This document shows positions 26,901 through 35,170 of a stretch of 64,000 bases of DNA, one piece after another. Where the stretch lies: assembly GCF_001592755.1 (NCBI RefSeq), contig NZ_LUKF01000012.1:62001-126000 (forward strand), given 5' to 3'. The notes under the pieces are model-generated. The model ran no database searches. It was not told where the DNA came from and worked only from the letters and a program-made list of their open reading frames with translations. Origin of the DNA: Bdellovibrio bacteriovorus. GTDB lineage: Bacteria > Bdellovibrionota > Bdellovibrionia > Bdellovibrionales > Bdellovibrionaceae. The stretch's first letter is position 1, and each line of letters begins with the position of its first letter. Both the position numbers and the translations under genes were made by a program.

Positions 26901-27074
26901 ATGCGACCGATGGCGATTTGTCTGATCGGGGGCGTATTTGTTTCGACAGCTTTGACTTTGTTCGTGGTCCCGGTGGTTTATTCTTTGATGGATAAATTTA
27001 AAACTCGCGATGAAGTGCGAGAGAAAACGAAGCAGGCTTTTGCAGCTGTGGGGAATGAAGCTTTAGACGCTTAG
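23922..27074 (+). CDS. RND multidrug efflux pump permease (HAE1 family)
   Basis: 1050 aa. Twelve-TM RND layout with two large periplasmic loops: [13 protein letters not shown] at the N-terminus, the first TM bundle from about residue 340 ([13 protein letters not shown], then [23 protein letters not shown], whose Asp pair is the proton relay), and a second bundle with [23 protein letters not shown] and [15 protein letters not shown]. It is a proton-driven exporter working with an adaptor and a TolC duct. No adaptor gene is adjacent, which is unusual. Start supported by GAGGGG. Confidence 0.92.
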   Translation: [1050 protein letters not shown]

Positions 27075-27087
27075 GTCTTTAAGGCGC

Positions 27088-27119
27088 AAAAAAAAGGGAA
27101 GCATTTGCTTCCCTTTTTT
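27088..27119. terminator. Bidirectional terminator between RND gene and yceI
   Basis: A run, GGGAAGC, loop ATTT, GCTTCCC, T run. Confidence 0.9.
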
Positions 27120-27140
27120 ATTTGGCGAAATCAAAAACTC

Positions 27141-27740
27141 TTAGCCTTTTTTCTCGATAGGTTTGTTCGCTTCGATTTTAATAATCAAAGTAACTTCGTC
27201 ACCAACGACCGGACCGGCTTCAACGGCTTTACTCCAAGTCAAACCGAAGTCTTTACGGTTGATAAGACCGCTGGCTGAAAAAGCCACTTTGTGATTTCCG
27301 AATGGATCATTCACGTCACCTAGATATTTTACATCTAAAGTCACTTCTTTCGTTTTGCCTTTTAAAGTCAGGTCTCCAACGAGTTTCAATTTATCAGCTG
27401 TGCCGATGACTTTCTTGGTAACAAATGTCATTTTCGGATTTTTAGCCACGTCAAAGAAGTCCGGGCTTTTTAAATGATCGTCGCGGTCTTTGTTGTCCGT
27501 GTTGATGGTCGCAACATCGACATTCAAATTGGCCTTTGATTTTTCAAGCTTCGGATCAATCACGATCGCGCCATCAAAACCGGTAAAGCGGCCTTCAACT
27601 GTTGCAATCACCAAATGGGGGATTTCGAAACCGACTTTAGAGTGGGCTGTGTCAATTGTATAAGTCCCAGCCGGAATGCTTTTTGCGAACGCGGAAGCAC
27701 TGATCACTGTCATCAACGCACTTAATACTAGCTTTTTCAT
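27141..27740 (-). CDS. yceI: YceI-family periplasmic lipid-binding protein
   Basis: 199 aa. Signal peptide 1-19 (ASAFA), then the YceI lipocalin-like barrel: GTYTIDTAHSKVGFEIPHLVIATVEGRFTGFDG, SPDFFDVAKNPKMTF, VGDLTLKGKTKEVTLDVKY and RKDFGLTWSKAVEAGPVVGDEVTL. Family members bind polyisoprenoids and respond to osmotic, alkaline or other stress. AAAGGAG precedes the start. The divergent LysR gene is a likely regulator. Confidence 0.92.
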   Translation of the reverse strand: MKKLVLSALMTVISASAFAKSIPAGTYTIDTAHSKVGFEIPHLVIATVEGRFTGFDGAIVIDPKLEKSKANLNVDVATINTDNKDRDDHLKSPDFFDVAKNPKMTFVTKKVIGTADKLKLVGDLTLKGKTKEVTLDVKYLGDVNDPFGNHKVAFSASGLINRKDFGLTWSKAVEAGPVVGDEVTLIIKIEANKPIEKKG

Positions 27741-27800
27741 CTGTAGTTCTCCTTTAAGAAGTCTGTAAAAGACTTGCTTAGTATCGTGTGATTTTGATTA

Positions 27801-27839
27801 TTGCGTAAGGTGACAGTATTGCGATAGACTGTTGCGTAT
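27801..27839 (+). promoter_or_regulatory. Promoter/operator region of the LysR gene with three TTGCG repeats
   Basis: TTGCG occurs at 27801, 27819 and 27832. TTGCGT (27801-27806) and TAGACT (27825-27830) could form a promoter with an 18-bp spacer, placing the transcript start about three bases before the ATG at 27840, which has no ribosome site: a leaderless mRNA is possible. The repeats might also be LysR binding sites. Pattern-based. Confidence 0.35.
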
Positions 27840-28739
27840 ATGGAACAATTAGATTTAAACCAAATCCGTACCTTTGTGAGACTGGTGAAGACCGGAAGCT
27901 TCACTAAAACCGCGCAGTTAATGCACCAGCCAAAGTCACGCATCAGTCGTAAGCTTGCGGCGTTAGAAAAAGACCTGGGTGTGCAGCTGATCTATCGAAC
28001 AACGCGGCAATTTCAACTGACAGAAACAGGCCGGCAGTTTTACGAGCGCGCTCAAGGTCTTATTGAAGGTTTGGAAAATCTGTCGAACGAAGTCAGTGAA
28101 GCCACGGCGGAAGTTTCGGGTTTAATCAAAGTCACCGCTCCCGACGATATGGGGGTCAAGAACTTGCCGCCACTTTTAGACGAGTTTTCAAAAACCTATC
28201 CTCTCGTCTTCTTCGAACTTCAACTCAGCCAAGCCTATATTGATCTTGTGAAGGAATCTGTCGATGTTGCGATCCGTGTTGGTACTTTGAAGGACAGTTC
28301 TTTAAGAGCCCGCAAGGTGGGATCGGTAAAAAATATTTTCGTCGCGACGCCAGGATTTTTAGAACGCTATCGCAGTTGGGAAGAGGTTTCGCAATTAAGT
28401 CATCTGCCCTTTGTTGGAATGTCGGGCCGGGGCATTGAAGTCGTGCGCGCGTCTGATTCCAAAAAGATCGATATCAAGCCGAATTATGTCTTTCGGGCGA
28501 ACAATCCAGGGGCCTTGGTGGAGTTTGCTCTTTTAGGTAAGGGTCTTGCGTTCGTGCCGGAATTCCTGTGTGTAGATCATTTGCGCTCAGGAAGGCTTGT
28601 TCACGTGCACAAGAATTTGCGGGGGCCTGAAGTGCCCATTAATATCGTGACCCCGGATCAAAAAGAAGTTCCGCTGAAGATCAAAAAATTCACAGAGTTT
28701 ATTGCAAAAAGATTGAAGGAAACTTTAGCGCAGTCTTAG
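27840..28739 (+). CDS. LysR-family transcriptional regulator
   Basis: 299 aa. N-terminal winged helix (residues 1-60: LDLNQIRTFVRLVKTGSFTKTAQLMHQPKSRISRKLAALEKDLGVQLIYRT) and a periplasmic-binding-like effector domain (about 88-295). Divergent from yceI with a 99-bp gap, the classic LysR-target arrangement, so yceI is the predicted target. No Shine-Dalgarno site is seen. The stop overlaps the PilZ stop of the opposite strand by TTAG. Confidence 0.9.
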   Translation: MEQLDLNQIRTFVRLVKTGSFTKTAQLMHQPKSRISRKLAALEKDLGVQLIYRTTRQFQLTETGRQFYERAQGLIEGLENLSNEVSEATAEVSGLIKVTAPDDMGVKNLPPLLDEFSKTYPLVFFELQLSQAYIDLVKESVDVAIRVGTLKDSSLRARKVGSVKNIFVATPGFLERYRSWEEVSQLSHLPFVGMSGRGIEVVRASDSKKIDIKPNYVFRANNPGALVEFALLGKGLAFVPEFLCVDHLRSGRLVHVHKNLRGPEVPINIVTPDQKEVPLKIKKFTEFIAKRLKETLAQS

Positions 28740-29323
28740 AAAAGACCCAGAAGCTTTTTATAAAGTCCGACGTATTCAAAGCGCAAGAGACTCCAGATAG
28801 CTCCACACCACAAAGTCGCCAAAAGCCCCATCATCACGAGTTGGGGCAGATTCGCTAAACTTACTTTCGGGCGTGTGCGATTTAAAAGACCATCGATCTC
28901 GCTGCGCTCTTGGTTTTCTTTGAATTTGCGAGCCAAGCCTTGAGCCAGAACAATTCTTTGCGACATCTCGAGCTTATAGAAGTGAACGCCTACAAGGGTG
29001 CGAGATTCAGAAATATTTTCCAAGCGAGTGACGATACCATAACACGCCATCTGTTTTGCACCCGGAGGCACAAATTGAATCTTCACGACTTCGCCCAAAA
29101 GCGGGCAAAGATCATCGGGCGCCGTGAACGCCAAACCCGTTAAAGAAACATTCTTAATTTCTGTGCCTTCTTCCCAAGGAACTTGCTTGGGACCTGCGAC
29201 GCGAATAAGACTTTCGTCCTCAGTGTCGAGGATGTATCGCGGGGATCGGCCATGATAGCGTGCAAGACTCGTCATACAGAACTTTTCGGAAAAAGAGCCC
29301 GACGTCTGAAGAAGCTTTCCCAC
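28736..29323 (-). CDS. PilZ-domain protein with C-terminal membrane anchor
   Basis: 195 aa from a GTG start; an ATG at 29275 would give 179 aa, and neither has a strong ribosome site. PilZ c-di-GMP motifs: R22-xxx-R26 (RYHGR) and N58-x-S60-xx-G63 (NVSLTG). A C-terminal hydrophobic segment (about 160-182) puts the PilZ domain at the inner face of the membrane. Bdellovibrio uses many PilZ proteins to control motility and predation; the specific role here is unknown. It is 33 bp after thiL and probably co-transcribed. Confidence 0.8.
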   Translation of the reverse strand: MGKLLQTSGSFSEKFCMTSLARYHGRSPRYILDTEDESLIRVAGPKQVPWEEGTEIKNVSLTGLAFTAPDDLCPLLGEVVKIQFVPPGAKQMACYGIVTRLENISESRTLVGVHFYKLEMSQRIVLAQGLARKFKENQERSEIDGLLNRTRPKVSLANLPQLVMMGLLATLWCGAIWSLLRFEYVGLYKKLLGLF

Positions 29324-29356
29324 TTTACCGGGCGATTCTCACTCTGAGACGCTCAA

Positions 29357-30307
29357 TTAAAAGTGTTTCCAGCCTTTGAACTCTGGAATTTCTTCTTTCG
29401 AGTTTTTGTCACTTAAAAACACACCTTTTTCCGATGTGAATTGCCCCACCATATGCCATTTAGAAAAGTGCCCGTAGCAGTCGGCAGGGATGGCGATAAG
29501 AAGTTCGTAGTCTTCACCACCCCAAAGGACAAAGTCGGAAGCAGGGATGTTTAGTTTTCTTGCAAGTTCTAAAGTCTCTTCATGCAAAGGCAGACTTTCT
29601 TTGAAGAATGTGATGCCGGCATTTTCAGGCGGTAAACGAAGAGCATCGTTCACCAAACCGTCACTGCAATCCATCACGGCGTGAACTTCGAAGCGACGAG
29701 CGATCAAATCTTGGACTAAATCCAAACGGGGTTCAGGGCGCAGATGTTTTGTCTTTGCGGTTGCATAGCCTTCAAGATTTTTTTGTAAAGCTAAGAGTCC
29801 TGTGTGCGAAAGTCCCAATGGTCCGCTGCTTAAAAGAAGGTCTCCGACGCAGGCCCCTTTGCGAGTCAGTGGTTTTTCGCAGGAACCATGTACGCTGACA
29901 TCAATCACTAACTTGTCATCTGAAAAAGTCAGATCGCCGCCGACAATTTCGCAGCCGCATTTATCAGCCATTTCGCTCATGCTTTTGTAAAAAGCGTCAA
30001 GCCAAGATTCCGTTATTTTTTTGGGAAGGGCTAGTGAGACTTGCGCGAAGTGAGGTCGGGCTCCCATCGCCGCGATGTCGCTTAAATTAACGGCTAAAGC
30101 TTTGTGACCTAAGTCTTCGGCGGTACAGTAGTCGAGTCGAAAGTGCACGTTTTCAACCATCATGTCTTGGCAGATCACGGAATAGCCCGGGAAATTTTTA
30201 AAAACAAAGGCGTCATCGCCCAAAGGAACGACAGTGTGGTCATTTGGACGCTGGACCCTTTGTCGAATCTTATCTATGAGTGACCATTCTTTTGGAGTAT
30301 TGCGCAT
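29357..30307 (-). CDS. thiL: Thiamine-monophosphate kinase
   Basis: 316 aa. It makes thiamine diphosphate from thiamine phosphate and ATP. PurM-like fold motifs: PLGDDAFVF, the ALAVNLSDIAAMGARP segment, VGGDLTFSDD, MDCSDGLVND and LWGGEDYELL. Three ATG codons are possible (30367, 30328, 30307); the last is chosen because AGGA lies nine bases upstream. It faces the ppk gene divergently with a 77-bp gap. Confidence 0.9.
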   Translation of the reverse strand: MRNTPKEWSLIDKIRQRVQRPNDHTVVPLGDDAFVFKNFPGYSVICQDMMVENVHFRLDYCTAEDLGHKALAVNLSDIAAMGARPHFAQVSLALPKKITESWLDAFYKSMSEMADKCGCEIVGGDLTFSDDKLVIDVSVHGSCEKPLTRKGACVGDLLLSSGPLGLSHTGLLALQKNLEGYATAKTKHLRPEPRLDLVQDLIARRFEVHAVMDCSDGLVNDALRLPPENAGITFFKESLPLHEETLELARKLNIPASDFVLWGGEDYELLIAIPADCYGHFSKWHMVGQFTSEKGVFLSDKNSKEEIPEFKGWKHF

Positions 30308-30384
30308 GCCGTTTTCCTGGGAAGACATTGCCAAAAAATTGGCTTTATTGTGAAATATACGAAGCAAGAGTCAAGGAGGATTCT

Positions 30385-32547
30385 TTGAACACGCCAAAAG
30401 CTTCGCCGAAAAGAACATCTAAGAAACAGTCCACGCGCAAGCCGAAGGTTGTTGAACATCCTCTGTCATCTGAAAGTTTATTTTCAAGTCGTGAAATCGG
30501 ATGGCTGAATTTCAATCGCCGTGTCTTGGCGGAAGCGGAAGATGTGCGCAATCCACTTTTAGAGCGCGTGCGTTTCTTAAGTATTTCAGGCTCTAACTTA
30601 GATGAGTTTTTTATGAAGCGTGTGGGCGGATTAAAACGTCACGTCGCTTACGGCATCTCTCCGAAGTCAGCCGATGGAAAAACCCCCTTGCATCAGTTGC
30701 AGGAAATTCGTTCTTACGTAAATCCGATGTTGCAGGACCAAGCGCACTGTTTTAGCAAAAGCTTGAAGCCCGCTTTAGAAAAAGAGGAAATTTTTCTTCT
30801 TACATGGAGTGAGCTTTCAGATAAAGAAAAAGAGCAGGTCAAAAAGTATTATCACAAGAATGTGTTTCCGGTACTGACACCTTTGTCGGTCGATCCGGGC
30901 CATCCTTTTCCGTTTATTTCAAATCTTTCGATCTCTTTGGGTGTGACTTTGAAGCACCCGCACACGGAAGACAAACTTTTTGCGCGCGTAAAAATTCCTA
31001 AGGTATTACCGCAGTGGATTCGCGTAGACCCTGAATCCTCGGTGTACCGTTTCGTCAGTATGTTAGAAGTGATCAAAGAAAACCTGGCGGATCTATTTCC
31101 TTCGATGCAAGTTTTGGATGTCATGCCATTTCGTCTTACACGCAATGCCGACTCTGATCAGGACCAGGAAGATGCTGAAGATCTTTTAGAGGCGATTGAG
31201 GAAGAACTTCGTCAACGTCGTTTTGCCGAAGTCGTGCGCCTAGAGCATGGGCCGAAACCAGATCCTTGGATGCTGAAGTTTTTGATGGAAGAGTTAGAGC
31301 TCACAGAAGATGACATCTACGAATTGCCGAGCATGCTCGACTTTACGGATCTGGGAATCATTGCCGACTTAAATCTTCCAAAATTAAAGTTTGAGCCGTA
31401 CACCCCCGTTGTGTCGCCAGCCTTTGCTGAAGACGGAGCCGGAATTTTTAACGCAATCAAAATGTCGGATCAGTTGGTGCACAATCCTTACGAAAGCTTC
31501 AAAGCTTCTGTAGAAAATTTCATTCGGGTGGCCTCTGAGGACCCGAAGGTTCTGGCGATCAAAATGACTTTGTATCGTACGGGCGACAACAGTCCTTTCA
31601 TCAAAGCCTTGATCCGAGCTGCTGAACAGGGAAAGCAAGTTGTCTGCTTAGTCGAGCTCAAAGCCCGCTTCGATGAAGAAAGAAATATTTATTGGGCGAC
31701 AGAGCTTGAAAATGCGGGCGTTCACGTTGTTTACGGAGTAGTGGGGTTAAAGACTCACGCAAAAACCGCATTGGTCGTTCGCCAAGAGCAAGAAGGTCTA
31801 AAATGCTATGCGCACATCGGGACTGGGAACTACAATGTCACGACTTCGCGTTTTTACACGGATCTAGGGTTGCTGACGGCTCGCGAAGAAATCACCAGCG
31901 ACATTGTTGAGTTTTTCCACTATCTGACCGGTCGTTCCTTAAAGAGCAACTATCAGAATCTTTTGATTGCGCCAGTGAATATGTTCACTCGCTTTAAAGC
32001 GATGATTGAGCGTGAAGCTGAACATGCAAAACACGGCAAGCCCGCGCAAATTATCGCGAAGTTTAATAACTTTGAAGAAAATGACATCGCGGTCGCTCTG
32101 TACGCGGCTTCGCAAAAGGGTGTCGATATTGACATGATTGTCAGAGGTTTTTGTTGCTTACGCCCGGGAGTGCCTGGAATGAGTGAGCGCATTCGAGTCA
32201 GTTCCATCATTGGCAGATTCTTAGAGCATTCACGTCTTTTCTATTTCCGAAATGGCGCTAAAGATCCCGTTGATGGAGAGTTCTATTTAGGCTCAGCAGA
32301 CTGGATGTATCGCAATCTGCATGCCCGCGTAGAAGCTATAGTGCCTATTTTAGATCGAAATTTAAAAGAAAAGTGCTGGGAGATTTTAAATCTCTGTGTA
32401 AAAGAGCAGCGTCAATCATGGCACATGAATTCGGACGGGACTTATACACGACGCAACTCTACAGATCCGGGAATTCACCAAACTTTGATGCAAATGGCGA
32501 AAGCTCGCGTTACATTGGTTGAGGATAGTCACTCAGGGGCCGATTAA
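30385..32547 (+). CDS. ppk: Polyphosphate kinase 1
   Basis: 720 aa. It makes polyphosphate from ATP at the membrane. Conserved parts: LSFLNFNRRVL-type N-domain (GWLNFNRRVLAEAED), SNLDEFFMKRVGGLKR, and the two PLD-like domains with the autophosphorylated His in GLKTHAKTALV and the second His in YAHIGTGNYNVTTSRFYTDLGLLT. The start is taken as TTG at 30385 because AGGAGG stands five bases before it; the upstream in-frame GTG at 30280 overlaps thiL and has no site. The N-terminal tail is basic (KRTSKKQSTRKPK). sixA follows after one base. Confidence 0.93.
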   Translation: MNTPKASPKRTSKKQSTRKPKVVEHPLSSESLFSSREIGWLNFNRRVLAEAEDVRNPLLERVRFLSISGSNLDEFFMKRVGGLKRHVAYGISPKSADGKTPLHQLQEIRSYVNPMLQDQAHCFSKSLKPALEKEEIFLLTWSELSDKEKEQVKKYYHKNVFPVLTPLSVDPGHPFPFISNLSISLGVTLKHPHTEDKLFARVKIPKVLPQWIRVDPESSVYRFVSMLEVIKENLADLFPSMQVLDVMPFRLTRNADSDQDQEDAEDLLEAIEEELRQRRFAEVVRLEHGPKPDPWMLKFLMEELELTEDDIYELPSMLDFTDLGIIADLNLPKLKFEPYTPVVSPAFAEDGAGIFNAIKMSDQLVHNPYESFKASVENFIRVASEDPKVLAIKMTLYRTGDNSPFIKALIRAAEQGKQVVCLVELKARFDEERNIYWATELENAGVHVVYGVVGLKTHAKTALVVRQEQEGLKCYAHIGTGNYNVTTSRFYTDLGLLTAREEITSDIVEFFHYLTGRSLKSNYQNLLIAPVNMFTRFKAMIEREAEHAKHGKPAQIIAKFNNFEENDIAVALYAASQKGVDIDMIVRGFCCLRPGVPGMSERIRVSSIIGRFLEHSRLFYFRNGAKDPVDGEFYLGSADWMYRNLHARVEAIVPILDRNLKEKCWEILNLCVKEQRQSWHMNSDGTYTRRNSTDPGIHQTLMQMAKARVTLVEDSHSGAD

Positions 32548-32548
32548 C

Positions 32549-33055
32549 GTGGAACTTATCATCATTCGACATGCTGTTGCGGAAGAGCGCGAAGAGTTTA
32601 AAAAGAAAGGCTTGGAAGATCATTTTCGTCCTTTGACTTTAAAAGGGCGAAAAAAGATGCAAAAAGTCTGTGTTGAACTTCGCGACCACGTGAAGGAATT
32701 GGATCTTATTGTTTCCAGTCCTTTAACGCGCGCAAGGCAGACCGCCGAAATCATCTCGCAAATTTACTTTGAAACTAAAGTCGTTGAAGCACCGGAATTA
32801 GTCCCTCACAGTCCGCCCCAGGCTTTTTTGAAATGGATGCGCACGCAAGTTCGTCATGCGAAGCGCATTGCCATTGTGGGACATGAGCCTCATTTAAGTT
32901 CTTTTGCTAGCTACATGTTAACAGGAAAAACCGAAAGCTTTATTGACCTTAAAAAAAGCGGCATTATTGCATTAGAGCTTGAGTCCTTTGCTCACGCCGA
33001 AGCGGGCGGGGCGCAGTTGCTCTATTCAATTCCACCTAAATTTTTAGTCGATTAA
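32549..33055 (+). CDS. sixA: SixA-type phosphohistidine phosphatase
   Basis: 168 aa. Histidine-phosphatase fold: IIIRHAVAEE (His8), SSPLTRARQTAEII and IVGHEPHL. SixA removes phosphate from phosphohistidine on proteins. The GTG start one base after the ppk stop has AGGGG upstream and gives the usual family N-terminus. The pairing with ppk and the facing ppx suggests a role around polyphosphate or PhoR/PTS phosphorelay (inference). The stop overlaps the ppx stop on the other strand (TTAA). Confidence 0.85.
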   Translation: MELIIIRHAVAEEREEFKKKGLEDHFRPLTLKGRKKMQKVCVELRDHVKELDLIVSSPLTRARQTAEIISQIYFETKVVEAPELVPHSPPQAFLKWMRTQVRHAKRIAIVGHEPHLSSFASYMLTGKTESFIDLKKSGIIALELESFAHAEAGGAQLLYSIPPKFLVD

Positions 33056-33972
33056 CGGGATTTTGCCATATCCCAAATCAACCCATCGCGCAGGCCCACA
33101 CTTGGGATGAGAATCTTTTGCGTTTCTGCTTGGCGCATAATGGTTTCAACCAGCATTGCTGCAGGGACGATGACATCGGCTCGGTCCGGACGAAGTTTTA
33201 ATTTTTCGATGCGTTCTTTCACCTTAAGAGCACGCAGCTTGGCAATAATTTCTGAAAGCTCTGGCAAAGTTAAAAAGGTGTGTGGCGTCTTCTTTAAAAG
33301 ATCCACCTTCAATTTTCCTAAGCATTCTAGGTTTCCACCGGTGCCGATGGCAAAATCCACGGGATCGTGATCGCAGTTTTTATAAATATGCTCGCCCAAG
33401 TCAGCCAGGAATTCTCCCAAGACAATGTTGAGATGGCTTTCATCGAGCTTTCTTTTTGTCAGATTTTCTAAAATGCGGACTGTTCCCATGGGAAAAGACT
33501 TGGTCGCGATCATTTTATCGCCTTTAGAAAAAGTGACCTCGACACTGCCGCCGCCAATATCAATCAGCATGCTTTTTTTGCTGTCTAAATCGATTTCGTT
33601 ACGAACCGCCTGGTGAATCAGGCGGCCTTCTTCGCCGCCATCAATAATTTCAATTTTAATGCCCGAGCTTTTAAAGATTTCGTCCACAAAATGCTGACGG
33701 TTTTTAGCTTCCCGGCAGGCGCTGGTGGCCACGGCTCGGCAGCGCACGACGTGTTCCTTTTTATTGGTTTCAGCATACTGGTGGAAGGCGGCTTTGGCGC
33801 TTTCAATTGTTGAAGGCGTAATTAAACCTTCTGTGAAGACGTCGTGGCCTAAGCGAACCGCCGCGCGAAATTTTTTTACCACATGCAACGTCGGAGAGTT
33901 TTCAGAAACATCAGCAATCATCATGCGAATTGCGTTAGAACCAATATCAATAGCAGACAAACGACGTGACAC
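33052..33972 (-). CDS. ppx: Ppx/GppA exopolyphosphatase/pppGpp phosphohydrolase family
   Basis: 306 aa from GTG at 33972, chosen because GGAG lies nine bases upstream; an ATG at 33987 and longer versions are possible. Actin-like ATPase fold: SAIDIGSNAIRMMIA, ATSACREAKN, GGEEGRLIHQAV, MLIDIGGGSVEVTF and AIGTGGNLECL. Only the catalytic domain is present, without the C-terminal HD domain of E. coli Ppx. It degrades polyphosphate or pppGpp and thus opposes Ppk next door. Confidence 0.88.
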   Translation of the reverse strand: MSRRLSAIDIGSNAIRMMIADVSENSPTLHVVKKFRAAVRLGHDVFTEGLITPSTIESAKAAFHQYAETNKKEHVVRCRAVATSACREAKNRQHFVDEIFKSSGIKIEIIDGGEEGRLIHQAVRNEIDLDSKKSMLIDIGGGSVEVTFSKGDKMIATKSFPMGTVRILENLTKRKLDESHLNIVLGEFLADLGEHIYKNCDHDPVDFAIGTGGNLECLGKLKVDLLKKTPHTFLTLPELSEIIAKLRALKVKERIEKLKLRPDRADVIVPAAMLVETIMRQAETQKILIPSVGLRDGLIWDMAKSR

Positions 33973-34025
33973 GATAAACTTCTCCATCCTTGGCAATAGT
34001 ATATAAAACTGGCAGCATAAGAGGC

Positions 34026-35081
34026 ATGAAAAAATACAGTTTTGCCTTTTTATTTTTGCTTTTTGCCTCTTCGCAGGCAAACGCTTTGTCGGACTTAGAA
34101 ATCTCGGGTGAGGTGGATATTTCCGCCACTGTTTGGAATCTTCCGACGGGAGAGCGTGGCAATAGTGCTTTTAACATTCCCAGTTTGTTTTTAAACTTCG
34201 AGGCTCCCTTGAAGGATGATAATTTGTTGGTATTAACACTCGAAGGCTCAGAGCAAGAAATAAACTCTGACGAGCGTTTTGAAGTGCGTGTGCGTGAAGC
34301 CTACTTGGATTTGGTGAGCGTCTTTAGCGGCATGCACGCACTTCGCGCCGGTTTAATTCCACAAACATGGCAAGAAGCTCAATATGAGCAATACGGTTAT
34401 CGTTTTTTAGGAACTGATGCCTGGGCTATCACAGAAAAGTGGAGATACCTGAACTATTCGGATTTGGGTGTTTCGTTTATGTCCCAGTTGCCGGCAGATT
34501 GGGGAGAGTGGGCTTTGTCATTGGCTAACGGCGAAGGCGCCAACGAAAAGGAAGAAGGTTCGCAGAAAGAAGCCGCGTTGTTTGCGCGTTTCACACTGTG
34601 GTCTCCTTTAAGTCTGTCTTTCAATTACGTGCGCGGAAGTTATGACAAGTATTCAGGAAGTGCTGCCGTGAAAGAGCGTATTCAGGCTTTACTTGAGTAC
34701 GACAAGGAAGACAGCTTTATCGCAGGTCTTGAACTTCTGATGACGAAAGACCCTGCGGACGCGATCAGTGATTTGAAAATCGCCGAGTCCGTGGACGTGA
34801 CCGACTTCCTGGGGCAATCCGTGGAAGGTCGGGCGGCAAGTGTTTATACTGTGATTAGCACGGGTCCCAAAGCGGAAGTGCTGCTTCGTTATGACTATTT
34901 GGATGCGATGGCCAATGAGGATGGCAAGGATTTACAAACGATTCTAGCCTCTTTGGGTTATCAAGTGAGCGAAGATATCAAGGCGGCTTTTGCGGTCGAT
35001 TATACTCGTTATGCTGAAAACTACGCACCGGGAGTGAGAGATCGCTCTAAAGTCGAGTTGGCAGCGCAAGTTCTGTTTTAA
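34026..35081 (+). CDS. Porin-like outer membrane protein, phosphate locus
   Basis: 351 aa. Signal peptide 1-20 (SSQANA). Beta-strand-rich, with short acidic turns and a C-terminal phenylalanine (VELAAQVLF), typical of porins. Its place between ppx and phoU suggests uptake of phosphate or organophosphate, but no phosphate-selective OprP/OprO motif can be confirmed by eye. The ATG at 34026 follows AGAGG closely. Its 5' end is divergent from ppx with about 50 bp between starts. Confidence 0.7.
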   Translation: MKKYSFAFLFLLFASSQANALSDLEISGEVDISATVWNLPTGERGNSAFNIPSLFLNFEAPLKDDNLLVLTLEGSEQEINSDERFEVRVREAYLDLVSVFSGMHALRAGLIPQTWQEAQYEQYGYRFLGTDAWAITEKWRYLNYSDLGVSFMSQLPADWGEWALSLANGEGANEKEEGSQKEAALFARFTLWSPLSLSFNYVRGSYDKYSGSAAVKERIQALLEYDKEDSFIAGLELLMTKDPADAISDLKIAESVDVTDFLGQSVEGRAASVYTVISTGPKAEVLLRYDYLDAMANEDGKDLQTILASLGYQVSEDIKAAFAVDYTRYAENYAPGVRDRSKVELAAQVLF

Positions 35082-35092
35082 AGAGAGTTCCC

Positions 35093-35131
35093 TAATCCCA
35101 CGCCTTAGCGTTACAGAGGCGTCGAGGATTA
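35093..35131. terminator. Interrupted inverted repeat after the porin-like gene
   Basis: TAATCC-C-ACGCCT, 11-base loop, AGGCGT-CGA-GGATTA. There is no T run, so it may be an attenuating hairpin or protein site rather than an intrinsic terminator. Confidence 0.4.
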
Positions 35132-35150
35132 TGAAATGACTTCTTAACTG

Positions 35151-35170
35151 TGTTAGGATTCTGTTAGAAT
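35151..35170 (+). promoter_or_regulatory. Candidate PHO-box-like direct repeat upstream of phoU-phoB-phoR
   Basis: TGTTAGGAT (35151-35159) and TGTTAGAAT (35162-35170) repeat with an 11-bp period, the spacing of PhoB half-sites. A third, weaker TGTTAAGCG starts at 35185. The sequence differs from the enteric CTGTCAT. Autoregulation by PhoB is the inference. Confidence 0.4.

Noticed and set aside
33990-34025. Longer N-terminal start for the porin-like gene
   Set aside because: It would precede the signal peptide with a non-signal sequence and run further into the divergent ppx leader.
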